This document shows positions 11,859 to 23,746 of a DNA stretch of 64,000 nucleotides, in pieces (the first letter of the stretch is position 1; each line of letters begins with the position of its first letter). Made by a program: the position numbers and the translations under genes. A model generated the notes under the pieces. That model made no database searches. It saw nothing but the letters and a program-made list of their open reading frames with translations, and was not told the origin of the DNA. Source of the stretch: Triops longicaudatus (taxonomy: Eukaryota > Arthropoda > Branchiopoda > Notostraca > Triopsidae); NCBI GenBank assembly GCA_022885665.1, contig JAGQDJ010000137.1, positions 62,001 through 126,000 of the forward strand, written 5' to 3'.

Positions 11859-14800
11859 ATGAATGTGGACGTTGAGCGTCATATTTGCAACAATTACACG
11901 TGGTCCAAACTTCCCAGCAATATACGACAGGTAAAGTTATTGCCATCCATTTTTAAAACTAAATTAACACTTTAAAACTATATATTTTTAAAATAGCTTT
12001 TAGGTAATTCCCAGAAGGAATATGATAAGTGCGTGGTGCAATTTAGCATTCGGAACCAACTGCGGTACAAAGGCAGTTTAGGTAAGCGTTTTTTATTTTA
12101 AGTAATTTATTTATTAGGAATAATTTGTCGTATGGTTCAGTGCGGCACGTTCGTAAGGATGAAGAACGGTATTACGAAGAGATGCTGGATTATAGCAGAC
12201 AGCACCTCATGCTTTACCCTTATCACCTGTCAGACGTTTTTGTGCGCGGGTTACGCGTCACTCCGTTCCAGTATTATGTATCCATGGTCGAAGCTATCAT
12301 GAACGCCGAGAGAAGTTATGATGCTCTCCCCAACTTCACAGCAGCTGATTGTGAGACTAATAAAAAGCTTAGCTGTTACGAAAAAATATTTTATTTGTTT
12401 CTCAAAGGCCTTCGATTACTTGGAATTGGACGTAACCAGTACATTGAGCTCATGAACCAATGCAAATCGGCCCGAAAGCTGTTCCGCAAGAAAAACCCTC
12501 GCGAACTTTTGCCTGTTAAACCTGTTTCTGATTTAGTAATCGAACCTTGGTGGAAAATTTGCGCTGGGTTCATCACAGAGGACGATATCAAAGTACGGTA
12601 TAAAATAAAAATAAAAGAATATAAATAAAATTTACTATATCTTTTTATCGTTTTTAGATTGTCACGCCAGGAGAAAAGGAAATTATTGACAATTTAATAG
12701 ACAACGGACCTCAACAAGCAGGGAAATGTAATTACCGTTATGTGAGAGCTCTCTATATGTAAGTTTCAAAGGTTTAAACAGTTAAAAAAACAAAGATTTT
12801 TTAAAAATATATATTCTATTTTTGACATTACATTTTAGGAAAGGCTTGGTGTATATCGAGGTACCTATTAAAGATTCCAATTTCATCTCTGTTCCTCCAT
12901 TAGAAGGCTTTGTGATGAATCGGGTTCTGGGCGACTATTTAGAAACACTTTTGTACAAAATTTTTGTTTCCATCGACGAACACACAAGCGTTGGCGAAGT
13001 ACGATGTTGATTTTGTAAGATTTATAATAATCTGCGTTTTTAGCTAGCGTCTGTTTTACAAATCGATGCAAACCAAGTGAAGAACGCTGTAGCTTTGTAC
13101 TGTCGTTTGGGATTTGCACGTAAAAAAGGAGCCGAACTGGAAGTCGTAGATTTGGATCCCTCTTGGAACGAAGTTGTTACTCCCTCCACGCCGAAGTATA
13201 ACAATGAAAGGAGGAATGATTATTGACAATAATTTTAATAATGAGTTATATTGTATGGCAGAACTTTAAGCGCACCTATGCCGCTGTCAACTGAAGACGA
13301 TCCATTACTCCTCGAATTGTCAGCAGCGTTAGCCGAATCGGAAACCGACGGGTCTTTCGTACTTATGAACCAAGCGAATCGCAAAAACTCAGCTGTGGAT
13401 GAAGTCGACACAGACGCTTTTGTTAATTCTATTGGACAGCACACCAAAAGAATCGCATTTATCTTCGACTCGAGCCTCACAGCCTTTCTCATGATGGGAA
13501 ACCTCTCCCAAGTAATTCCCGATACTTCGTACTTTCAAATTTTAAATTAACGTACTTTTATTCTAAGAATACAAGTATAGTTTAGTTTAGAATAAAAGTA
13601 TAGTTTTCTTTTCAGTGTATAATTGCCGCAAATTTTTTTCTTTTTATGGTTTGCAAGTTTTGCGTTTCATTCAAATGGTTGGATAAGCTCTGATCAGACT
13701 ACAAAGAATTTTAATTAACATTTTTTACAAATTTATTTATACACTTTAAAGGCGTATTTCTTGCTTTTGATTTGCTATAATTTTTAACGAATTTGCGCAG
13801 TTTTATTCCACAATTTTAATTTAATTTTATTTTAATGTTTACATTTTTCATATATTTCTCTTTTTTGTTGTACTTAATCCTTAATTGTCATTAATTAATT
13901 TATTTATATAAAGGGGCTTAAAAGCCACGCAGTGACCATGTTTGAAGTAGGCAAGTTGTCGGACGAATCTTTAGATAGTTTGATCACCGAGTTAAATCGG
14001 ATTAGTACCACCGACAGCGAGGGTGAAGCGCAACGTTATTTCGAACACGCCCTTACTTTGCGGCACACGATAGCATTCTTGAGACATAGCAAGATGCTCG
14101 GACCGGACATGGATGCAGGTTTGGATCTCATTCGGTGTGAAAGCTTACAATCCTTGGACCCACCCACTTGCGCTAGATTGCTCGCCAAGAATTATCGGTA
14201 TTCTATTATCATCTTTTGTCTTACAACCAAGTGTAAATCCCTTTTTTTCTCTCTAATAATGGCTATTTTTTTCTGATACTGAAGGTTGCTTGTATCGATG
14301 GCGCCGTTAAGTAACGAGCTTCGACTCACTTGTTCATCACTGCCGCCCCATTGGGGTCCACCGCTCCCCGAGTTCTCGTCAATTTGGTTTAAATTATTCC
14401 TCTACTCACATTCCCAAATGGGCCCACCCTCGTTACTGCTTAAGAAGGGATCAAGGCTACGGAAGCTGCCCAGAGCTCTGTACCCTTATGACAGATTGTT
14501 GATTACACCATGGAACCACGAGCCGGGTTTTGTCCCGATTACCTCGGCCTTGATCATAATTAACGATGCCTTGACGCATTCTCCGGTACTTGTACAGGTA
14601 GATTGTAAATTAACAAGTCTCTAAAAAAGAAATTAATGGAGTTGGCGTCTTTAGGGTTCTTATTCTGAACTAGATAAGAAGTATGTACCTTTCCCTCTCC
14701 TCGAGGCCGAAGATGAAGAAACTAGTGAAGATGAACAGAAAATTGTCAAGAAATTGGCTACGCTCTTCGACTTGCGACACGCATGTGGCTTCATTACCCT

Positions 14801-15464
14801 AATTGGCGGCGAAAAACCGACCTCTAATAACCAAGCTTGCGGTTCACCCAAAAATGGCATAAAAAACGAAGCTGCTGCGGGGCTTTTAGAAGAAGAGTTG
14901 AATAGTCTTGATGTAGACGCAAACGCCAAGACAAGGCTGTCGTTAAACTTAGAAGAATGTGCAGCAACACACACACGGACGTCACAACACTTCACGCTTT
15001 TGACGCTAGATTTTGGTTTGCCATTGTTCGACCTAAGACTCAATGAAGAAGTCAGTGAGCATATTAAAGATGCGCAGCTAGGGCGGAAAGAAAGGTACTT
15101 ATGGACCCATACTAACTTCACAACTTGTTCGATACTTGTTTTATCGAAGTTTTCCTTTATGATATTTTCTTGTGTATGTCTGTTACCTTTGCTCATGTTT
15201 TACTATTACTCTTTTAGCTTGGAGTTGTGGGTCGCATCAAGCGAAAGAATGTCTTCGCAGTTGCTCGGTTTTATATCGAAATTCCAAGTAATATTACTTT
15301 AGATTCTGTAATGTAAGGGTTAAAAATTTTTTCGCTAATCTTTCGTCTAGGATCTGCCAGTGGGTGGAGGTTGTCATACAAGAACAGGGTTAGTTGAGGT
15401 TCCGTTTCCCACGAGGAACTTGTTGTTTGATGGCGAAAACTTATATCCGTGGGACGGGCAGTAA
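11859..15464 (+). CDS. FAM91A1: FAM91A1 homologue, golgin-vesicle tethering adaptor
   Basis: FAM91A1 works at the trans-Golgi network, with TBC1D23 and the WDR11 complex, in capturing endosome-derived vesicles on golgins (known for the family). Twelve exons: 11859-11930, 11997-12081, 12141-12592, 12658-12758, 12839-12998, 13044-13195, 13262-13511, 13914-14197, 14285-14597, 14655-15094, 15218-15287 and 15351-15464. They give 830 aa (human about 838) with phases matching throughout. Nearly full-length similarity to the human protein is visible: KDEERYYEEMLDYSR, LGIGRNQYIELMNQC, PPLEGFVMNRVLGDYLET, TKRIAFIFDSSLTAFLMMGN, HAVTMFEVGKLSDESLDS, SIWFKLFLYS. The ATG begins MNVDVE, as in other members. 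Most introns are 45-90 bp; the one at 13512-13913 is 402 bp and very AT-rich. Confidence 0.96.
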
Positions 15465-17041
15465 AACATTATCATTCCAGGATACGATAACATGGATCTT
15501 TCGCTTGCATTCCGTTTTCTTTATTTTTGCCATATTTTTGTTTTACCCGTATTCTATTGTAACCGTAAAGTTTTTTTTTTTTTTAATCGACAGGTGCCTT
15601 TTTGTAACAATTTCCAAATTTATGAGTGCGTTTTTGCTAGTCGTACCAAGCAGTTTTTTCCAGAGGATCTAGAGAACCAATTTATTATGATGTTTCACCC
15701 AGTATAACGTTAATCCCAGAGCCCTAATGTTTTGTAGCAAGAAAAGCGTTAGAGGAAAATACAAGAAAATATATTATGCAATCTTCGCTCTTTTGGTCAT
15801 TTTCTAAAGAAAAAAATAGTTTTCTGTTGTATGATGGGAAAACAACACTGTGTATTGTCAAGGTTGACGAACCCTTACACCATCGTTTTTCTTTGGCGTC
15901 CACGAGGGATTCTATGCATAAGTAAACAAGGGCGTTGCAGGCCATACTGTCAAGGCGTAAGTGTTTAGTGACTCGAAGCCCGGTTCCAAAACAAGTTACC
16001 TGGCTTTTAAAAGGTAGCAGGTTACGTGTTTAAAACGGATACGAACGAACTCTTCGAGCAGCCCACCAACCTTTGTGCGATAAGAGAGCTTTTTAAGAGC
16101 GCATCGCAGCCTTACCGGCGGCCGCACTAACACATCGTACACTTCTCTAAAACCCGTACTACACTAATTAGTCGAGCTCAAAAACCAGTCCGGGGCGAGT
16201 CAAGTCGCGGGTGCGGCTTTTCTTCTGTCGCGTTTGTGAATCAAAATTTGCCGCATTGTGAGCTTATTATTCGTACGGTCGGAGTTCGAACGTAAGTACC
16301 TGTACAAACAATCCCTCCCCCTTTCATATTATTTCTTCAGTACAATCTTAAAAATCGCTCTTACGGTTGAGAAACCTAATACCTGGCTTGTCCCAACGTG
16401 GCTTACCATAGATAAGTAGCAATTTATCTGTGGTAATCTTCTACATGTCCATGGGAGAAAATCTCGTGGTGTGGATATGCAACAAGTTGTACGAGTAGGC
16501 CGCATAACATTTCTCAATATGCGCCCTTCGGTGATTTCATATTCTATTCTTTCACGTAAATACATCGCGGGGGGCAAACTTCGAAACGTGACAGTTTGGC
16601 TATGACAGTAGTTAGCGTCATTGAACTTCGCGCCGGATTAGGGTAGAGGAGAAAGAGCAGACGGAATTGAAATTCATTGTTGGTTGGTTGAAAGTAGAGC
16701 GGAAAAGGCTGTCTAGTTTTATCGGTGCAATACGGTTGTAGTGGGGAGATAAGAGTTGCCTTGCAACGATAAGTAATAACCTTTCAGAACAAAGTTTCGA
16801 ACGAAAAGAATTTGCTTTGCAGGTTATTTTTATTGTTATGAGATAGCTTTATCAGTCGTGTTACGGTAGAATTCGAATTCACAGCCCCTGGAAGTTTAAG
16901 GTTTGATCAGATTAGAAAGTACGCGTGTCTTAGAAAGTATGTTAAGGATAGGCCTAAGTTTTTCGAACGTTTAGTCATGGCAGAGTAGCATTGCTAATAA
17001 TCCCGTTTTACTTGGTGTTCACTGCAGGTTGAATCTGAACA
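15465..17041. other. Gap with probable non-coding first exon of the 17.0 kb gene
   Basis: No coding sequence recognised. A strong donor (GAAC|GTAAGT) begins at 16292 and a good acceptor (CACTGCAG) ends at 17027, just before the ATG at 17042. The 17.0 kb gene is therefore likely to have a non-coding first exon ending at 16291 and a 736 bp leader intron. This is inferred from splice signals only. Confidence 0.45.
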
Positions 17042-17345
17042 ATGGGCGCTGGCAAAGGAGACGGCAATGCGGTGTGGTCCATTATTTGGCTCATTATTTT
17101 GATTTTTGTCGGATTTTGGGTCGCAGGCTTCTGTGCCTGGTTCTATATTCTCTTCCAACCCTTCAGTGTTTGCATTGAAGGATGCGGAGTAAGTTTAAAT
17201 TTTTGTTTCATTGTTGCGTTTACTTATCGTTTGTTCCCTCTTATAGCCTGTCCAAGAGATTTTGCTGAAAGGCGTCAACTTGCCTAGACTTTGTACTGAA
17301 GCTATGATGTCAGGGAAGACTTTTGCTGAAGTTACTGGGGGCTAA
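17042..17345 (+). CDS. Small single-pass membrane protein, 81 aa, unknown function
   Basis: Two exons, 17042-17188 and 17247-17345, joined in phase 0 between Gly and Pro. The protein has a polar Gly/Asp/Lys start (MGAGKGDGNAV) and one long hydrophobic span (residues about 12-42, rich in Trp, Ile and Phe). After it come a Cys-containing turn (FSVCIEGCG) and an amphipathic tail with a further Cys, ending TFAEVTGG. It reminds me of unnamed short membrane proteins annotated in insects and crustaceans with an MG-KGDG start and a LLKGV segment, but I cannot name the family. An acceptor site lies 15 bp upstream of the ATG. The clean splice sites and hydrophobicity argue that it is real. Confidence 0.7.
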
Positions 17346-18449
17346 ACTAAGTTACCAGAAAGAAAGACTTTGGATTCCATTTTTGGCGGAAATCGTGGCT
17401 GGAGTTGTAACAAGGAAGCCTTGAACAAGAATACATTTTCTATGGAAAATTCTCACTGAAAAATTTGAGCTTTTCTTTTACAATCACGAGCATCAATACC
17501 GTTTGGACGTGTTTTTGAATGTAATTAACGTACTGCCGTTGATGTGATAAAATCACGTATTATTATCAAAACTGGTACACGTCCAATATGTTTCCCGTTT
17601 TACACTCTACACGGGATATTTAGTTCCCGATAAACCAGGTTGTCAATGAAAGTAAACAATGCCTAAGGCTAAAGCCGAACATACCCCTAAGCTAGATAGT
17701 CATATCTCTTTGTTTAGAACAATACCCTTAAACTTCTTCCATTCGCTAGGACAGTTAGCAGTAAGTTACTTAAAAAAAAACGAACCTGGTTTACTTCCAG
17801 TTTACATTACAGACAAGTTTGCATTATGACGAACGATACTGAATATTTTTCAAGAGCGAGCTAGTACCAAAACATTACAACTTTTACGCAAATGTGGCCA
17901 TTAACCCAGGCTTGGAGGCACTGTAGGCTATATAGTAGTCCCACCTGTGATTAAATTTATATTCCTTGCTAATTGTCTGACTCATTAACCTGTCGGATAC
18001 GTAATTTGAATTTTGTGATCACAGTTGTAAATTGGCATTTTGTCTGGCGCAACAGTCTGTTAAGTACATATGCGCCGAGCTATAAATAGTCGCGTGCTTC
18101 ATGTTGATATCCCAGAAACTAAATAGTCATAAAGTTATGAACATCTCACTTCCATTTCATGGATGATACTTTATTTTTGCGAAAACGTCATATATTCTGC
18201 GGAGCTTCCGTAAAGAACAAACCTATTTAACAAGATACTCAGAAATCATAATAACACAAAGTACTGATCCAACTGAGCTTTACAGAAGTCCTGCTTCTTT
18301 TTTCTTTTCACCAAAAGCATACATGGCAAGACAAGATTGGAATATACGCGTAGGGTATGGCACATGGCAAACACGTACAGCTTGAATAATGTATGCACCG
18401 CAAAAAAAAAGATTTATTATTAAAAAAAATCGTGGAATACTCGTCGAAA
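17346..18449. other. Intergenic gap between two convergent genes
   Basis: Holds the 3' untranslated ends of the 17.0 kb gene (plus) and rhophilin (minus). No further gene was recognised. Confidence 0.6.
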
Positions 18450-21400
18450 CTAGCGTAAGTTTAGCATACTTTTATAGCGCCCATCATCTAAAGGCTTTTT
18501 GGTTAATTTCTCACGACTTTTATCCCCCGTACGTCGGAAAAGATTCCACGTTAATTTGCCCCAAGTGGAAGACCCCGTATCATGAACTCGTTCGCGTGAC
18601 ACAGTCCGACTCAACCGGAAGCCCAATACTTTCCGATCCAAAGTCCTGCCCCGTTCCCATTCCGTTCCCGGATAATACAACGAAAACCTAGGCTGGGAAC
18701 TAGCCTTGAACTTCTTATCGAAGTTGTCCATGCTTTTCGCACTTGATAAGCTGCTTACGGGACTTAGGATCCGGTGTGATAAGTTGCTCGAAGACGAAAC
18801 ACCGGAACTGGAGCAGCTTGACGTGGTCGACGTAGGCGAAACAATCTGACGTCCAGGTTTCGGTATGGATTTCACTTGCTAAATAACAAAAAAAGCATTA
18901 CATACGTCCATGCATTAGTCACATAGCAACAAAGCATAATAGTCTAGCTCTGAATGTTTTGAAGTCTTTTAGGTTGTTCGCTATTTTTTCGCCTTTACTT
19001 TTCTTAGTAATTACTGTATGCCTCTATTTTTAAAATATAATGTTTACTCTTGCAATATTAAATTTTTAATTTTTAATCTATACACATTTTATTTCTGTGG
19101 ATTGGGCTGTGTGTTAATTTACTTCTTTTATCCTCACGTTTCTTAGATTGATATACGATTTTTCGTAATATTTTTAGTTCGGAATTTACCTTGACGGGTA
19201 CAGGTTTGTCTAACGGAGAAACTAGCCGCATATTCAAAATGTTTCGCGATTTGCGAATAAGTGTCACCACTTCCTCATGACTCGCCCATTTGACATCTCT
19301 ATCCGCAATCCCGACAATCACGTCGCCTTCTTTCACGCCAGCCAACTGTAAACCGAGAACATGATACAATGCAGGATTGAAAACACCACAAAGATGAAAT
19401 CACTTACATCAGCAATAGAGCCACCATCGACTCCTGCGATGATAACGGGGCCCTCGCCTCGTACGCTAAAACCGAAACCTTGGTCAGGTAATTTTTTCAA
19501 TAAAGCATCCCTCGCAGCTGACCAGTGGTGTTTGCTAGAGAACAAAGACAACGGTCCGAGGGCCTTGAAAGGATCGGATACTTCGTATTGACCAAAATCC
19601 GGCTGTCCAAATGACAGTTGGAATTTGGTTGCGGCTAAAATTGAAACAAAAATTACGTTAACATGCGTTCACTGTGAAAAAGGTTGTAATATATACCTGT
19701 AACCGGTGGAGGATCCAAGGCATTGGATAAATCGGAATCACCTGTCAATTCTACATAAGCGTTCCAGGACGCTTCCCGAGAACGTGCTAAGACCGTGGTT
19801 AAATGTTCTCGCTTTTTCAATTCTCGACACATACGCTGTAATCTTTGTGCTTCTTCGTGGAGTAGGACGGCTTCCCTTAGATGGCATTTGGCTGTTTGAC
19901 ATTACGAAAATGGAAAGAATAAAAAATGTATGATAAAGAAAGTGTTTCGGAAAGAACGCCATGTGGAGAATTACCTAGCTGCATTTTCTCCACGTCGTCA
20001 ACAGGAACCCGAATATCGGTCATGGTGCTATTCTTCCCTTGCGGCGGTACTTGACTATGCAAGGCGGCCAACGTATCTCGTGCTTTCTTCAGCAACTGCC
20101 CGTTATGGCGCGCTAGGGCAAAACCCACCTGGAAGTGGGCCAATGCTTGGTAATGAGCCGTTTTCACCTGCACAAGGCCTAGCCACGGACCGGGGATGTA
20201 GTCACGCACCAACGGAACTGAAAAGGCAGTCTCCACTTGTCGATAACTTTGGCATACCTACATAACAAATCAAGATTAAGCATCTGCATTCAAGGCCAAG
20301 TACGAAAACCTATTTATTCTAAATCTATCTTCGAAACAAAACGATTTTGAATCCCTACTAATTCATTAATCTTAAAGCTGTAAGCATGAGTGAATACCAA
20401 ATGATAAATTACAGCAATATATAAACTAAAAATTGCCATTAACTTTCCATTGCCTAGAAAATATTTCTTTTAAAAAATAGAATAACACAGATATTAAAAG
20501 TAATGTCTGGAAACAAAAATAACGTAGAAATGAAAGTATATACAAATTTCAAAATGAAAGAATCTACATGGATTAATTTCCTATTAGGTTACCAACTGTT
20601 AATCAGACGAACCCACTCATTTGAAACCTATCGAAAAATTAGCATATGAATTCTCAAGACCGCGTTTCCTCAATCTGAAGAAGAAAAGGATTTGTTGGCT
20701 AATCATTCTTAGATTGTCAGTTTGCTAGCTTGAATAGGGGTTCCTCCGTCTACATTATCATAAAGGGCAAGGAGGATTCTCGTCTCACTTGTGCAGCTTC
20801 TTGGGCTCTTTCAAATAACGCGTGCATGTCCTTTTCGTCTACGGTAAACTTTTCGTAAAGACATTCGCGTGCTTGGGCCATCATAAGTTGCACCATGGCG
20901 TCCAGTAATTCTGGCGATAAGTCCATCGAAGGGGCATTGGTGAAGTTGTCGATAATATACCGGAAGACGGCTGCTGCTCGCAAAAATTGATCAACTGCCG
21001 AGTCTAGGCCTGGTAGGGTGCTAGTACTGCGTCCGCGTTCTTGTCTCGCCCCCAATTGCGTATGCAAAGCCGCCAAGTTGAATAGAACGCAAGCTTTTTC
21101 GAAAGCCACAGTTCGTTGTGAACTTGGCACTCCAGTCAGTGAGTCATACCTTTGAAAGCAAGAAAGAAAAAACAAATGAAAACAAGAGCACAAAATAAGA
21201 ATGGGTTTCCACAAGAATGAACCAGTTGCTTTTACCATTCAAAAAAGATGGGTAGCGGTCGCTCAACCGAAAAGAAACGCCTCTCCAAATAATACAATTG
21301 GTTATAGTACTCGTATAACAGCGTTATTCCCGCAGCATCTCGAGTTGGCGTTCTCATGGCCTGTCTGAGGTCTGAGAATTCGGCAATAGCCTCTTCGAAG

Positions 21401-23746
21401 TCTTCTTCCTTTTCATGATAATGCTCTCTGATGAAATCCTAGAACATCAAAGTCAAGATTAATGTAGAAAAAAGGACGAGAACGGAATAAAAAAATGTTT
21501 ACTTTTAAAGGTCCTTGGAAGTTGATTTCTTTGGTTTCTTTCAAACCCAACGGGATCATTGGGATGACTGCGTTCGTGTTCACATGTTCAGATTGGTACA
21601 CCTCGACGGAACTGTTTAGCTCGGCTAATTGTTCTTTTAAAAGCTGTAGATTGGAGTTGACAAAGCTGAGCTCGAGAGCCACCGTTTCTCGCAATTTCTT
21701 GTTGGAAGTAGCTCTGTTTTAAGGAAGGAAGAAAAACGTAAACAGGAAAAGAGACATTAGGACTTGCCTTTTACAAATTATAGAGAGCGATGGGGTGCGA
21801 AACGTACGAAAGGAGAATAAGTTTCAGCAGCTCCTTTAATTTTCCCACGTATCAGATTCGCACACACGCATTTGAATTCTTTCCGAGAATTTGACATACA
21901 GTAAATACAAGGTGAACGTTCCGCCCGCTTAACATGATTTATACGACTTCTGGAAAGCTCGCTACGGTGGTGACAACGAACAAGTGAATCGCATTTCTCA
22001 ACGTCCATGCTTTCCCACGTGTCACGCTGATTTGCACACAGAAGCATACAAGACCTAAAGAATGCATCTACTACACTAGGAAGAACAAGTCAACTAGTAT
22101 CACTTGATTTCTGGTAGACATAAGGAACAGGTAAAAAAACAAGATTATTTGACGTGATAAAACCGAACTTGCGGGTTTGTCGTAAGGAAAAACGGGGCAA
22201 CGACCAACACGGAAAATAGACAGTTATCTTAACGCGAGGAAAATGACAAGGTCCTTGCCTCCTTTTTATATTCGTTACATATTTTAACTGTAATGTTGAG
22301 CAGGAAATTTACGTGAGATTTTAGTGCCTTGACAGATAATAGCGCTTCAACAAAATTTGTACAGGTCTGTTGACCAGAATATTTAAGTTTTTGCGTAATT
22401 TATAAGTCCAATCTTGTTATAGCGAAGCTTCCCGTAACGAACTCTCGGCTATAGGGAACGGGTCGTAAGGCCCCGACTTAACGAATATACAGTCAAAACG
22501 TATGATATAACGAACATTAGGTATACAAAACGGTTTTTGTCCCTAAGAGGTTCATCATAAAGACTCTGCTGTAGTTAAGGCCCTAGTATGCACAAACCCC
22601 TTACGGGTGAATAACATGGGACTTTTCAGATATCATGCTGGGAAAATGGTTCAAAAATCAAAGAAATTGTTGTGACAGTAACGTTGGCGTTGCAGTTACC
22701 TAGTGCACGAATTTGAGATTTTGTTCAAAAATGCTTTTTATAAATTTGTAAATTACGGTTGAATTTTGCTACCTTTTATTATGCGGAAAAATGAAAATCA
22801 GGCAAACAATATCGTAATCATGTTCACATGTGCATTTATTGGTTTCGAACATTACAAGCGAAAAAGAACGCTAGCACTCATTCCGTACTCCCTTCCTACA
22901 AAAGCAACTAATTGTGGCGACAACTAGTTCAATTCTGTACTACTTTTTAACGAACAATGTTTTATTTCAAGGATGGCTATTTGCTACGCCAATAAACTAA
23001 TAAAGTGTGCATAATATTAGTTTTACGACTTTTGTGTTTTGCACTTTGTGTTAAGCTTTTAATCTAGAAATATAAGAATTTGCATTCTGGAACGATTTGG
23101 ATGTTTGAATTACTTTTGGATTAATCTTCCAAAGTTTCGTAGGAAAACCAGTGAAAGGCGAAGTAGAAATATTCACAGGATAAAAAGGTATTAACGGGAA
23201 TAAGGACGTCATTAGTGAAACACCGGACGAATGATGAAAGACTGGACTATTAACGAAAACATTATTTCACGTAAAAGGTCCGTCACGGTGTATGTGGCCT
23301 TAAACCACTTAGATATTTAGATATATTACACTGCCATGTTGTTGCTAAATAATGGTAATGTAAAGAAACTTCGATGCCGTTTTTTTGGATGATCACAAGC
23401 CAGATCTGTAGTTTTGACCATAGCATTTGCCTGTCGACGGTTGTGGTCCACAGCAGTAGGTATTTGGATTGCAACAACAGATGTTGGGTAGTAAAATGTC
23501 GTGACAAAACGCAAGTCTTTCGACCGTAAAACGACAACCCAGTCACGATCAAGGTCACATTTCTTTTAACACTGATCCATAGAAATATAAATTGAACTAT
23601 ACACAAAGCGGCGCTTTGGCCGGTACTAACCTGAACAAATTCTCTGCTCCGGCCCGTAACCGCAATTCTTTATTAATTTCTTGGTTTAACTTGGCCCGTT
23701 TCGTTTGCAATTTGGATCTGCAGGTCGCCGCGCGCGGGTCACAGCC
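18450..23746 (-). CDS. RHPN: Rhophilin (HR1-BRO1-PDZ Rho-binding scaffold)
   Basis: Cytoplasmic scaffold; family members bind RhoA-GTP through HR1 and ESCRT-type partners through BRO1. Exons: 23746-23631, 21713-21503, 21438-21236, 21149-20789, 20257-19975, 19891-19697, 19634-19408, 19345-19190 and 18878-18450, all phase-consistent (726 aa from the first HR1 exon). HR1: KLQTKRAKLNQEINKEL and RAGAENLF. BRO1: IPLGLKETKEI, FFEWYDSLTGVP, FEKACVLFNLAALHTQLG, MAQARECLYEKF, VKTAHYQALAHF. PDZ: GFGFSVRGEGPVIIAG then GVKEGDVIVGIADRDVKW. The last exon encodes a Ser/Arg-rich tail of about 140 aa ending in a stop at 18450, with no domain I recognise. The start codon is not in these exons; see the candidate exon at 30210-30317. 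Introns are longer than in neighbouring genes (1.9 kb at 21714-23630). Confidence 0.93.
22408..22515. repeat. Possible degenerate inverted-repeat remnant in a rhophilin intron
   Basis: CAATCTTGTTATAGCGAA near 22409 and TATGATATAACGAAC near 22501 echo the ends of the 2363-2513 element, with several CGAA/TTCG words between them. The match is imperfect and boundaries are unclear. Confidence 0.25.
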
